Source: Acanthaster planci (Eukaryota; Echinodermata; Asteroidea; Valvatida; Acanthasteridae). Taken from it: a stretch of 64,000 bases of DNA. Numbering within the stretch: the stretch's first letter is position 1; the number at the start of each line of letters is the position of its first letter. The stretch lies in assembly GCF_001949145.1 (NCBI RefSeq), contig NW_019091371.1, forward strand, positions 1,222,567 to 1,286,566. The letters are read 5' to 3'. Below are positions 33,401 through 48,400 of this stretch, in pieces. Both the position numbers and the translations under genes were made by a program. A model generated the notes under the pieces. It ran no database searches, had not been told where the DNA came from, and saw only the letters and a program-made list of their open reading frames with translations.

Positions 33401-36400
33401 ATTTAAACATACAGAAAATTGCCCGAGGATTTTGAAGAATTGAGGCAGTAGGCACACCTTGAAGTAACATTTTTAAGAAATTTTGGTGGATTGAGGAAGA
33501 GTCCAATGTTTTCACCCCCCAAATTGGAGGATTCTGGAGGAGTGAGGAGGGTCCCCAGTAAAAAGGGCCAAGGGAGTTAGGGCTAAAGCATCAGGTTTAA
33601 TAAAATGTGAACTGCACAAATTGGTGCTGTAAAATGTACATGAAAAATGAATTTAATCAAGCTGAAATGTTTCATTCTCATTGCTTTTGCTATGACACGA
33701 GTATTGCATTTGTGAACGAAAAAATTGATCTCTTGAATTTAAGGTTGCCCCAAACTTGTGCACTTGCCCTACAATATTGTGTAGAGTAGAATGACCATAC
33801 CGGTATGTACATGTATATATGAAGAAATGTGTGGGCAATGGAGCATTTGGTGATGGCATTATTCACTTTGAATTGGTCAATGCATTTGTTAGTATGAACT
33901 TCCAAGTAATGTTGTCAGTTGTCTTAATTAATCAGTGGTCAGGAATTGTAATCATCTTGGAGCACTGAGTATGCATTTTGTTTTTTAGATAACAAGGCCA
34001 GGACAACAAATCAGTAAGTTGAAGCAGAGACGTCCAGATAAGGAAATATTGAGTAGTGAAGACGAGACATTCTCTTTGAGTAGTGACGACTCTGATGAAG
34101 ATGCCTCGTACGACAAAAATGGTATGGTCCCTTTGCAGTGTTTCATTGTAGATTTCCTTTGTCATAATTCCATTCTTCCGCACTATGAAATTTCTGAGTA
34201 ACAAATGTTTCTAAATTTGACTCTAATCTGCACATCTGTTTGGTTGGAAGTTATGTGACTGATGAACTATCCAGTACCCAGTACACGTAGATTGCACATT
34301 ACGTATATGTCACAACTGCACCAATCTACCTGTATAGTTTTTTGGTTTTAGTTTTAAAGGTTGGTGGTTTGTTTTGTTGTTTTCTGATAGACAGACATGC
34401 ATGCACAGCATACCGTTTGGTACACTTACATGACTTATGTGAGGAGGCCATGTTTTCTGCATAATCAACCCCCCAAAAAAGAGAAAATTTAACCAATGCA
34501 TAAACAACCAGAGGAACTGTGTCTATTTCAAGGGCAGAACACGGCTTTTTCACCTTGTTGCCGTTGTGAAAAAAGTGCTTTGTTGGCATAGCACAAAATG
34601 TTTGAGAATGTTCATATTCATACACTTACATATATAGATTTTGACCCCAAAAGATGTGCTTCAGAAGATACAGTTCTTTGAAAACTGCGTAGTTAATGTC
34701 ACACAACTTGTCCCATGATGACGCCATCATCATGTGAGGGCAACATGCGTGGAAATCACTTCCCTTTCAAGATATCTCCAAGGTTTTAGCCCAATCGAAA
34801 ATGCACCTTTAATGTCACGTGACTTGTCACAAGATGACATCATCATCACATGAGGTGAATTTTTTTCCGAAGCACTCCTTTCTAAAATATGCAAGGTTTG
34901 AACCCAATCGGACTTGTAATTCACAAGATAAAGTGCGTTGGAGAGTGCACATTTAGTGTCACATTATTTGTCACATGATGATGTCATCATATCAGGTCAA
35001 TACTCGTCTAAAGTACTCCCCTCCTAAGATCAGACGTGTACTTAACGAGATGTAGTGCTTTGGAGAGTGCACCTTTAATCGCACGTGACAAGATCATCTG
35101 ATGACGTCATTATGACATCAATTTTCATTTATAACACTTCGCCTTGTAAATACATGCCAAGTTTGAAGCCAATCAGACATGCACTTCAGGAGATATAGCA
35201 CTTCAAAGGATGTACCTTAAATGCCACGTGACTCATCTGCTGATGATACTGTCATCACCTGAGGTCAATCTCCATTCATAAACCTTCCTTTCCTAACTAT
35301 CTGCAAAGTTTCAACCCAATCAGGCATGTACAATACAAAATATTATTGTTATTACGGAAAGAGCGCAGATTAGAGACTGAAAACATTTATCCCTTTTGGC
35401 GTTCTATACAACGCGATCTGCTCTTGGCATCATGTGCTTGGCAACTTTCCAATATGCTGCCTATGTTTTAGGTAGATTTTGTGCTTCCACATCACAGACA
35501 TATAAACGCATAGACTGCCAGGTCCTATTCAAAACTTTAGGGGGTTTTCGTGATCTGCACTGACTAAAATCAAAACAATCATTTTTATAGATGGTTGCAG
35601 TTCTGCAGAAAATTGATCAGGGGCAACATTACATTGATCATGTTTTTACATGTTCCAACTGTCCATCTCCAAATATTTACCATTATTATTCTGAGAGTTG
35701 TCATCTTGATTTTGTCAGGTGAGGAGGATGAAGAGCAGACTGAAATGAATCATCTCATCGTGTCTTTCTTCAATGATGCAACACCAGAGGAGTTACTAAG
35801 CATTAGTCAGTGCTCTAAGGCTAAGGTCAAGAAGATTGAAGCTTTGAGACCATTTGAAGACTACAGTGACCTAGTGAGTCAGTCATGTTATCAAACTAGT
35901 GTCTTGCCTGCATTCTCTTGCAGTATTATTTAAAAGTTACTCAGGTAAACTCACTATTTTGGATAAACATTCCAACAGTAAACTAGTGGCTAATCTGTGA
36001 GTTAATGTTGCAAGGGGTCTGAAATGTCATGGAAATTGATTCAAGATTTTATTAAAAGTTTTAAAGATTTTCAATGAGTCAAAATGTGGATTTTTGTTTT
36101 TTAGAAAATAATGTAATTAATCCTTAAAAATTCCCTAGATTGTTAATCTTCAAATGAAAGATCCTTTACAAGTTTGGGGGAGAGAGGTTTAGTCCAGGCA
36201 TTGTTTGACAATATGGTGGTTGATGCACCAAGAGTGTCATAGGAATCCTGCACAGTGGAGGATTTAGAAGAATTCTGGAAACTTACTTGTAGGAATGTCT
36301 GGAGAGATACAGTTCAGTTTTTAAACGTGTTTCATCTTGAGTGGTTATTAAGCTATTCTGACAAACTTTTTCCAACATCAGCCATCCTGCTGCAACAAAA

Positions 36401-39400
36401 GTACTTGTGGATGGGTTGTGTGCGATCTCCTTGCCTTTAAACCCATGCACACAGTTACAAGCTCAAACCAGTGTGCACATGTGGTACATAAACCTTAGCT
36501 GCAAAACCAAGTATTAGGTTTCATTTTAAGGTGTCAGGGTGCCAGCATTCTTGATTTGGTTATGAACATGTTGCATAATACCTCTTAATGTTGACAAAGT
36601 GAAAAAATGGGACAGATATTAGAAGTCAAACACCATTGAGTGCATACCCAGACAAATACAATGCACTTTCTGACTTGTAAACAATGAGGTGCATGTATGT
36701 ACATGTACATCATGTGCATGCCATGCCACTGATATGTTTTCACTTCCAAGTGTAACTTCTTTATGCCAGATGATGTTTAAGGACACATGTACATGTGTAG
36801 ATACATGTGGAAGGTTTGTATGATGAGGTGTCAGAGTGGATTGCTATTGGTGCTCGCTGGAGTGTGGCCTTGTGGCCCAAGGAGCACACTACCTGATACA
36901 TTCAATAACTGGTTCTATGCAGAAACAACACTCACTGAAAGAGACCTATGATGTGTTGTGATGATAATGAGTGCATAGTGTTGGGATGGTAATCTACCTA
37001 TTCAATTATATATAATAAGCACTGTATNNNNNNNNNNNNNNNNNNNNNNNNNNNNNNNNNNNNNNNNNNNNNNNNNNNNNNNNNNNNNNNNNNNNNNNNN
37101 NNNNNNNNNNNNNNNNNNNNNNNNNNNNNNNNNNNNNNNNNNNNNNNNNNNNNNNNNNNNNGGTTATATATAATTAACATCCCCCCAACGCAAAAAAAAA
37201 AAAAAAAAAAAATACATCTTGAAAACTACCTATTCAAGATAAACAAGTCAAGCATGCAACGTTCGCACATGCGCTTGCACGTGGTTGAAGTTGCCCCTAG
37301 AAATATATGCGATCACCGCAGCCAAAGCAGTGGACACGTGGTGGTGGTGTTTACATTTAGTCACATGGGTGAAAAAGGTCTATACTGTACATGGCCTAAC
37401 TACCAACCTAACCTGTTGACATACCATACATGTAGGGGGTTTCTGTGTTGTAATAAGGAAGATGTTTAGACATACTGCATTCTGTTGAATTCTGTATAGA
37501 GTGCATAGTGATGTCTTTACTTGGTTTAGGCTTAGAAAGTTTTAGTTACAGTTGACCGTACATGTTTGTGTTGTTGGGCCAGCTCAACTGCAGCTCTTGG
37601 GTATGATGCTACATGTTCATGTATATATAGTTAGTGCATAACAGAATCAGTTAAATGAGTAGGAAAAGCAGTCTTTGTGCAGCTTGTGTCAGAAAACTGA
37701 GTCTAAGTTACGTGTAATTAATCAACTAAAAGAAAATGTACATCTTGAGTCAGACTCCTGTTTAGGATGCCATGCAGTCTTCATTGTGACCCCCCCCCAG
37801 TTTCTATTCCATTTAGTAACCAGATCATTAACTGTCTCACAGATTGCAAAGTTTGACGACACAAAGGGCTTAAGCTCCACCCTAGTCTGGAACTGTCATG
37901 AGGTCTTTCAGAGCCAACAAGTCATAACTACACTTATGAATAATTGTGCCAAGATTGCTGACAATATCCAAAGCATAATCTGCCAACTGCTACCCGATCA
38001 GAAGGAAGAGACCAATGAAGGGAGGATTGAAGGACAAGTTACCAAGCAACCTGCTCACCTATCAGACAGGTAAATTATGTATTTCACAGAAAGATCACGT
38101 CAGTTGTCGTCTTCTTCCCTTTGTATTAAAAGAAAGCAATTTCATAAGGAAAATCTGAACTTTTGTTAATTAATAATTAAAAAAAATTGTCGTGTACGTT
38201 TTGTGCAAAAAGTGAAAGCAATTATTTAATCAACTTTCCATGAATGAGGGTGTTATCATTGTAAACTTTTTCCAGATAATGAAATTCTCAAATCATGAGG
38301 GAAAGTATAGTATATAAAATACAGCCGTTCATTTATACTGATCGGAGGTACCCTGGCTTATTTCACTTAATACCAACAGGGGCTTGCAAAAGTAGAAGTT
38401 GGAAACAAATTGTTTCAATCAAGTTGTTACTTATACTGTGTAGGCTTGGGCGGTATTGCCTTTTTTGATACCGCGTTATCCGTGAAAAAAATACCGCAGT
38501 ATTTGCTAATACCGCGGTATTCATTGCAGAAGGCATTACGTCATCAAAAAGCAGCGGTGATGCTGACACTCAGCGGCAAAACAGAAAATATCTAGGGGCC
38601 AGCATAAAGGGTTTATTAACATCACAAAATCCCCATAAACTTAAAAAAATATTATAGTTTGTCTTTCCATTAGATGTCAAATAAATATTTATGAGAAAGA
38701 ATAATAAAAACCGGACGGCGTTTTAAATACTGATTCGTTGCTCCGTGATTCCCATGTCCTATTGTGTGAAAATCTGCACAGGATGTGTACTACAGTCAAG
38801 TTGGTACCTGCTGGGACAGTGCAATATTGTAATGATTATGTGCCGGTCACCAGTGGCTGGTCCTTTCAGCTGTGCCCTAACACTGCGTGTGCAATAGTAA
38901 GGTGGCTTCCAGACAACTCTACGGCATGCCAGGCATTGCAAGCACAGTCGACTCTCGTTATTACGAAATTGGTTATAACGAAATTGTGATTATAACAAAC
39001 AGAAAATCTGTGGTCCCGGTGAAAACTTGCACATTTTTATGAGGAGAAAATCTGTTATAGCGACATCGCATTGTATGAAATTCCTGGTACAACCAGTCAG
39101 TGTATGGTTTCTGCAAAAAAATGGTCATACGTTCCACTACACTGAATGCAGCTCTATAGTTGAAAGTTGAAAAACACAAAACAAAATTTTCTGCAGGTTC
39201 ATTCACAAAAATTGATCTCATGTCTATGTTTGTGTTTTCTGTGTTCATGAATTTAATTTGAAGTTGTTATGCTTGTACTCAAGCGAGCAAATGATCGTTG
39301 ATTGCTGTGGATGTCGAACAGATGCAGATTTTTGAAATCATTTTTATAGTTAATAACACACATCCCTGGCTTCGGTTGGATAAATTTTCACATAATATTT

Positions 39401-42400
39401 GTACATGTTTTATATAAAGGACAAAAAATACCCAAAGAAAGCACAAGGCTAGCACAAGCACCGTTGGCATTTTCTGATCTGCCAATAAAAATCTTCTGGA
39501 AAAAAGTCCAGTGCTGACACAGAAGATCTGCTGATTTTTAATTCCCGAGCTGTAGGGCTGTGATACAGGTACATGTATACATGTGCCAACGAGTAATACA
39601 AGAAGCACTGCCTACAAGCTATTCCAAAACTGCAAATTTGAAGGCGGCGATAGGGAAACAAAACCTTTTGACTGGCAGGTTGGTGGCTGCATGCTGAAAT
39701 ATCATGTTACATCTTATCTCCTCACCAAAAGAGACAATACAAACTAAATGCTGGTTGACTGAAACCACAAAGTATGCAGTCACTGTTGTGGATATAATTG
39801 TCTGCTTTCATCTTAAGAGGGTTGTGGGAACATTCTGAACAAATTAGCCAGAATACTGCGGTATTGAAATTCAATACCGAATTAGCCGGTATTCCGGTAT
39901 TCATGGATTGTTAGTCGGTATTGTTCGGTATTTTTAAAAAACGCGGTATTTGGTAATACCAAAATACCGCCCAAGCCTAATACTGGGCAAGATTTGTCTC
40001 AGTTCACAGTCTTCATTAAGAAATGAATATGTATGTCTTACAAATGGATGAATATTTTTTACATGGTCCAACACAGTCATTCAAAGATTGAGATGGTTGA
40101 TTCTAGGGGTGTGCATTTACAGCTATTTTTGGAATTGGGTATCTGTTTTTTGTTAAGAGCGGGTACTGGGTACCTGTAAGAGAGAACTCTAAATAACAAA
40201 TGGCATTACCCACAACCCCAGTAGACCATGTGCCCCAAACAGGGCTCTTTTTCATACACAGGAAGAAGACAAAATTCCTTCAGCCTCTTGATCACCGGTT
40301 TGGTACAGTCATCGCGAAAATTATTCAGTATGATTGCACCTACAAAAGACTCAAATTCCAGTGAAATATGGTCAGTAGTCAGTCTTGCCCTTTGGAGATA
40401 CTTCAAAATTATTTTCAAAATCACATACATGTATCTGCTATGCGTGTAGTTGCCCGTGTAGTTGAGTTTGCAACAAATTTGTGTGCAAGTAATGACGCGC
40501 AATCTGAAAGTAGGGGGAAAAGCTTTCATTTTTCGGTCTATTTTGAAATAACGAAAACTTTAAAAGTCACTTTGATGAAACAGACGTTAGATGCAAAAGG
40601 TTATATGACTGTTCATATGTGTATAAAAAAGTGTTTGGAATTGCACGTAGGGAGAGACCTATCACCCTGCAAATTTTTGTTGTTTCGCTTCCATGAACTA
40701 CAAAAAATCCGGAACTAGGAAAATGACTGTAGTACAACAGGTGGAGTGTGTAATCAAAGTAGCTGTCGATCTCTGATCAGAACTGCAGTTACTGTACACG
40801 TGTGATCGCGGGCCCGGTTTTCAGCGACACGGTGATTTTTCAGCAAGTCTGCCTTTCAGTGTTGGATTTCACAGATATTTTATACATGGATTTTTGTTCC
40901 TAATTAAATATTTTTAATGGGTACCTGACCCAAAAAATGGAACTGGGTTTTGACGGGCAGTTACTCGGGTACACATACATGCACCTGGCACAGGCCAAGC
41001 TGATACAAGTTAATTTTTGTATATTATGGCGTTGATGATTTAATCTGGACATTGATTTTAGTTGGCTTCTCCCTAACTGCTTCTTGAATCTTGTTTTATT
41101 TCCAGACTGGTCCTGAAGCCTTACCAAATGATTGGTCTCAACTGGTTGGCCCTCATACACAGGCAGGGAGTTAACGGCATTCTAGCTGATGAAATGGTTG
41201 GTCCATCATTCATTATAAATTTGTTTTCATTTTTTAGTAAATGTACCTGCATATTGTAACATTATTTATTTTGACATCAACCTCAAGTGGCCACTGATTC
41301 TTTGTTATTCATTTGCTGGGCTCATATTTGTTTCATGTTATTATTTTATTACCAGAAACTTTTGCAGTTTCACATGCTTTCCGAAGAGAAACCAATTTTA
41401 ATAAGAAATATTAAATATTGTTGCAGTGAAGGAAAAGCTAGTTGGATTTTTGCAAAATCATTTCAATCATATGGTGCATTTATACATTGGTATAATTCTG
41501 CCTCACGTTATAACGTATTTGTGGAAAATTGTCTGAATCTGTTCAGTATTCTTGTTTGATCAGTTTTGTGCTGTGCTGTGTCACTTAATACAATTCACTT
41601 TATTTGTACAGTTTTGAAAGTCATTACTTGGTCTGAAGCTTACCAAAGGTCCTGCAAGCAAAATGCATGTGCTCACAACATGCACATCACAATTACATTA
41701 AAGAAGGGTGATTTTCTGAAATAGAAAAGGATAAGCTCTTGGTGATAGCCACCTTTTTGCATAAAATCAGTCAAATCAATTACATGTATGCTCAAAATAA
41801 CGGTATGTGCCAAAATACTAAGTACACATACTTTCCCATTAAAATTCAGCATATAAAATATCAAGCAAAAATTGCTGATAATGATCAAAAGTGCAGTTCT
41901 GAATTTTTTTAAATAAAATCTTCTTTTTTTTTATTTGAAGCACTGATTTATTTTTGAATTTAATGACATATTTTACTTTCTTTTGTGGCATTAGTAAATG
42001 TTTGTATACACCTTGACCATGATATGTGTACATGTACATTATGACCTACATGTACTTACCCATGGGTAGACTGCCCAGTAGCTTCCCCACACAGCAAACC
42101 TTTCAAAATAAAGTGCCATTTGCAAGAATACAAGACATGATTGAGAAGTTCTCACAAAGTACCTCGTTTGTTGCATGTAGTAAATAATAGTAGCAATCAT
42201 TCTGTGAAATTGTTGTGCCTGATATGCTGTTACATCTTATTTTCAAGAAATCATGAAAAATTCAGTACCTTTAAAACGAAATAAAAACCCAGCACAATGG
42301 GTGTCTGAGATCAGTTGAAATGATTCATTCGTATTACTCAAAACTTGCTGTAAATTCTTCTTCAAAAAGGCAAATGGGCACATATTGTTGAAAGATGCCC

Positions 42401-45400
42401 AAATTTGGGTGATGACTATTTGAAAAAAAAAGCATTTCACTAAAGCTTTGAGTACAGTGGAACGTCGCTATAACGAACGTGATGGGGTCCATACAAAATG
42501 TTTGGTATGGTGGTCATTCGGTATAAAGATTTTCAGTCACGGATGCATGCATCTGTTGTGAAGTCTGATCCATATTCAAACGTGTGCCAGCCCGCACCAC
42601 AAAATGCTTCCTTAAAGGATTTTAGGCAAAATCTACACGCAAAAAGGGTAAAAACACCCCCAAATGAAAGAAAATTATAAGTTTTATTATAAGTTTTTAT
42701 TATGTTAATCTCCTTTCATGTTTCACCTTTGGGGTAGTTGTCACTTGAAGAAGAATCACAAAATGAAATCAAGTTTTCTTGGAGTCATCAGTTAAAAATC
42801 ACATGTGACATGTAATGTGGTTACCCTGGTTCCTTTTGGTAAAGGGCACTTCAACAAAGGGACCAAGTCAGGTACTATGTACATGTCCGAAGTAGGCAAC
42901 AAAATATCAGGCAAGCAATTTGGATCGAAACTTGAAAGATTTTGAAGATTCTGAGTCAAGTAACCAATGCTACTGTCTTTCTGCACATTTATTACGTGTA
43001 CCTCTTTTGGGGGTTTGCAGAGCTCAAATCTGCCGGCTTTGTAGCAATGACCATGTAAGATTTTCCAAAGAAATGTTTGAAAGCTCATACAAAACATGCA
43101 CATAGAGCACTTGAACCCACACATTGATACATGACACAATAACTTTGCCAGTTGTCATGAAACCCTGTACTGTATCTGTGAAAGTGAAACTGTACTAACT
43201 TTATTTCAAGCCGTAAATTCACAGTGAAATATGTGCTACTTCTGCTCATGCAGGAACGGCTGTAATGAAACATTGATACAGCATGCAGCTAAGTACGATA
43301 AACACTGCAAACACTTCCGTGACAGGAAGAGGGCTCGGTAGAAAGCATTGGAATGCCTAGCTGACAAAAAAAGAAAGATGACATCAAATCAACATTCTCA
43401 TATTTAAATGGCCATTTCAGGTTTTATGAGTCCAATTAATTTTTAAAAAGGGTAATTTAGAAAATGATTAACAAATGATAAAAAAATAAAAAATTTAAAA
43501 AAATGCCCATTCACACGCCTGCATTCAAGCAGTCAGTCAGGGTGTTTGTTTTACTGGTTTTTGAGGTTACAGTGATTTGAATACAGGTTGAGGTAGTTGC
43601 AATATATGACCATTTCATTGGCCAATAAAACTCAAGTACAAATATCGAGTTCAGAAATACACAGATTTTTGTCACACATTTGATGAATACTCATCCAAAC
43701 ACCTCATGAGAATGAGAAAATCACATGATCACATTCTGAATGCATAGCTATTTATGATGTAGACATTCTTGTTTATTTAGGGTCTTGGCAAGACGGTGCA
43801 AACGATAGCCTTCTTAGCTCATCTGATGGAACAAGGTGATGGAGGGCCTCATCTCATTGTAGTTCCTTCATCCACTCTAGGTAAGGAGCGTCAACCTTGG
43901 CTGGATAGATTAGCTCTGGACTTTTAAATGAAAAGGGATTCTTGTTTAAATATTCATGCATGAAATTCTGATTATAGTTTTAAAATTTCATTACTAAGCT
44001 TTTGTGGGGCTTGCTGCCCACTCAATAAAAAGATTGCTAATACTTGGGCAATAAGTTTGTTTTTGGCTGTCTTAAAACAACTATGTTAAACACTGGCTGG
44101 GCTGATAATGACCCAAGTTCAAGGTGAGGATCGTCATCACTACTTCGCCTTCGGCTTGGGTCATTATCAGCTTCCATAGCCTAGTCATAATTATTATCAT
44201 TTATTCTGAAATCAATCAACTCAATGACAAGTCCACTTACAAACAAACAGGATACAGTTGATTAATTCTGGGATAGCCAAAAAAAGCCAATTACACAGGT
44301 TTGTTTCCATTGGGGTCTTCAACATACTTATTTAAGACTAACCAGACACATTTTACCCCATTCATGCACACTTTTTTGCGTAATTCATCAAAAATGCCCA
44401 AAATATTTGCACGTAAAGTTCAAGGTTTCACCATTTTTAAATTCATGTTCAGAGGCCACTGTCAAATGATTTGCTTCTGCCTTAATCTCTCCACACTAAT
44501 ACAATAAGACAACGTGCAATTTACAAACTGGACCATCGACCAGACTAAAATGGCCATTGTTGCAGTTGATGGGCCAGAGAGCTATTCGGCAAGAAAATAA
44601 AAATAGAAAGGTTGTGCATGGCTTCCATCTTTCCACCTAGTGCTTTCAGTATGGAGGACATGCACAAAAGGTCTACACCTGAGTAAATCAGGTTGTGATG
44701 CTGTATCAGTAATGACTGAGATCAAAATAAATAACACACTATCACTGAATTACTGATTGCAAGTTTGTGTCCATGTGAAAGTTTCAGTGGTAATGTTTAT
44801 CAGTATCACATGGTAGATTTCCAGGAATTGGTTTCACTTTCAATCGTTATTGCATTCTCAATACATGCACACAGTAAAAATTTCAAACATTGAAAATATA
44901 TTTAACCAAGGCATTAACCAAGTGAAAGTAGAGAGCTTTTTCCTGCTGTTGAACAAAGATTTTGTGCATTTTAAAAGTCGGTTACATTTATACCCCACCA
45001 AGACAAATTTTCATGGCACAAGTACATGCACAAGTATTTCAGAAGAAAGGGAAAAAGTAATTAGTGTAAAATGAACATATCAAAAGAAACACAGGGGATT
45101 GGTAATGTAAACAAGCCATGCTTGTGGAAGTTTTCTATAAGCCATGTGACCACAGTAGCTAGCTTTTTGGTCCTGGATTAATATGTAGGTCCTTAATTAA
45201 TGTTTCGTGTATTGTTTGTTTTAAAACAGTTATTTTGTATTTTGTCATTATTAGAAAACTGGGCAAGAGAGCTTCATACATGGTGTCCAGCACTGGAGGT
45301 TATCTTATACACAGGAACAGTGGAAGAGAGAAGGGAACTCAGGGAAAATATACTGAATGAATATTTGACATGCAATGTCATTGTCACTTCGTAAGTATGA

Positions 45401-48400
45401 TAAAAAAATGTCTCTGAAATCACTTGAGGCAATTTATCATGAACACACATCCCTGGACATTGCATGCAGAACCACACGTACATGTAGGTTATTTGCTCCG
45501 TAGTCACAGGGTACTGGTACCAGTGTTGTTGATCAGACTTGGGAGTCCAAGACCGAGACCAGGAGCACCGAGACCGTAAGGTTTGAGACCAAGACGGAGA
45601 CCTAACCATCCAAGACTGAGACCTCAAGACCTTGTGTTTAAATTGCATAATTCAAATAAATGCAGAACCTAAGCAAAATGAATAAAGCAGCACAATGGTT
45701 ACTAAGTCTGGTTTAAAGAAAGCATTTGTCTTGCTCCTTGTATGTGCTGCCAAAGCAGCACAACATAAGAATTAATCTTCAAAGAAATATTATGGGGACA
45801 GAAAGACAGCTTTAATGATGAGTGCAATTCGCGAGCTCCTGGATTTTTAAATTGAAGTCAATTCTAGCAGGCTTCATTACCTCCCCTAAATCATCCTAAA
45901 AACAAAACAAAGTTGTTAGATTTAGCCATATTGTGGAAGCTGACTGCTTACTCTGCTTTGGCATGGAAACACTCTTTGTGGTTTCTAAAACCAAATTTGA
46001 TCACGGCTGATGTGCTTGACATCTGGAAAGACTACAAAATGCAAGGTGTATGCAAAGCGCAACCTTTGAACTTGCAACACACTCAGAGTTGAAAAATGTA
46101 TTAGTCGCATACGCAGCCGGCCCCAGCACAAACCAGTAGTTATTACAGTGGTCTTGCAGTCATCCTGCGCACATGCACACCGGTAATTAAATCCAAGGTT
46201 GAAATCATGAAGTACATACGAATTCGTGAATTAGGTGGCGTATAATATGGTGTTGATCTTTGTGTTTTGAGTAGTCTCGACCCAAGACTAGGGAAAATAT
46301 TGAGACCTCCAATATCCGAGACCAAGATCAAGACTGAGACTGCTGAGTATCGAGACCAAGACTGCCAAAAACTGGTCTAGAGACCTACAACACTGACCAG
46401 TACATCAGATAAGATACATGTACTTATCACAGGTTACTGTTGATGATTGAGATTGGGGTCTGCATCACATTTGGTGCAGTACGGTACTGCTTGGTCTGGT
46501 GGTGATGCTGATTTCGGGCACCCCAGCCTTGTGGGCCACGCACTGTGTCTCTGGTACCGGGCACCCTGATGCGAAGTGCTAAAAAATTTTTTATTAATAT
46601 AACTTTCAATAAAACCTGCAAGGTTTGTGTAACACTGCCATTTCCTTTGCAGTTTGCTTTCAGACAAATCATAACACTCTTGAGGTTTGATTTGTTACAG
46701 CTATAACATGTGTATCAGCAATGCAGATGATCGAAGTCTGTTCCGTAAGATGGGCATACATTACGTAGTGTTTGATGAAGCTCATATGCTCAAGAACATG
46801 CAATCCCAGCGCTACAAGTTCCTCATGAAAATTAGGGTGAGAAACACTTTATGAAGCCTGGTTAACGATATGAATTTGAGGGACTTGGCATCAGATAATT
46901 AGGCATTGAGTGCCTAAAACTGAATCAATTCAGACAGGTCAGGAATTCAATAATCATTTGGTTGAATATTTAAATATTAAGTAATAATATCTGCCATGAA
47001 ATAATGTATTAATGAAACAGTTGCCGTGGTTGCTGTCTATTAAGGAAGAAGTGATTTAACATGTGCAGTTGAGAGATTTTGTGAATTTGTCACATTTGAA
47101 AATTACATCACACATGACTGAAGTGAAAGTTTTTCAGTAAAGCAAATAAAAAGTTAGCATGTACTGGTAGGATTCTGCTTCTATGTGGAATAAGTTGAAA
47201 AGTGTATAATGTTTATGTAAAGATTCTTTTCTGTGTGAATAATTATAAATGTGACAATCAAATAGCAATGGCATCCAGAGATAAATCTCTTTTACATATG
47301 TGTGTCTCATTAACAGGCTGAGAGAAAATTGCTTCTGACCGGTACTCCACTTCAGAATAACTTGAAGGAGCTGATATCACTCCTTAGTTTTGTCATGCCT
47401 CATGTGTTCTGTGACAATGCAGCTGAGCTACAGAAGACATTCAGTCTAACTGTGAGTTTGTATGATGGAGAATATGAAGCAGTATGATATTACACTGTGT
47501 GCCTTCAGGCAATTGTTCAGACATGCACTATTATGGCTCCAATGCAGTAGAACTGTTTCAAGCGTCTCCATTACAGTTCAACATTATCCCTGTGAATCAC
47601 TGTAACTATACTGGATGCAACTTTTACAAGGACTCAAAACATTCATCTCTCCTCTTGATTTGACTTCCAGTGTATTTTTAAGTTGGGATTTTATGTGTTA
47701 TTTGGCAAGTATTTTAGTGTAAGTGTTGGTCACAAATGCTTATAAAGACACATTCAAGAGACAGGCCACCACACATTAGAGTGGGCCGAGGGCCAATGCA
47801 CCAGTGACTGGCTATATGAAATAACCGCTGTACTAAACAATTTTTGAGGGGATCCCATAAAGTTCATTGCAGTGGTGTCGATTGCACTGGCAAGTTCAAC
47901 TGAAGCTTGTACTTTTGTACAGGTGCAGTTTATCATTTGTAGTTATCCATAATGTAACTGACAAAATTGTTGTTGAAAATCATACTTAAGACGGTCATGA
48001 AATTAACTGCCCTGTGAAATTACTCTTTCTGGCAAGCTGTCATTCTGAAGCAAACGGTGAGAGAAGGCTTTTCCAATGATGCATCAAAGATGCAGTTTGG
48101 GAAAATTGCCATTAGAAGCTCACGTAAGACAAGACCTTAAACTTCATCAGGTTTGTTCCTAGGCATTTTGAGTAATTTTGTTGCCTCAAGGAACATAATG
48201 CACAAATGATAAATGATGTACTGTACCTTTAAAACAATATTCTTATCAGCGTTGTTAATCCATGCTGGTGAATAAAGGTGGGGATGGCAAAATCCTAAAA
48301 GAAAATGTGGGGTGTATTAAATAGGGGGTGCTGTTAATGACAAAGATTTATCATTCTCGTGTGCCCTAACCTTATACGGAAATAGTACTTGAAAAGTTTA

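Noticed and set aside
40105-40975. TIR element with GGGTACC-rich ends
   Set aside because: The two ends share GGGTACC-type words but do not align convincingly as inverted repeats, and no target duplication is visible.
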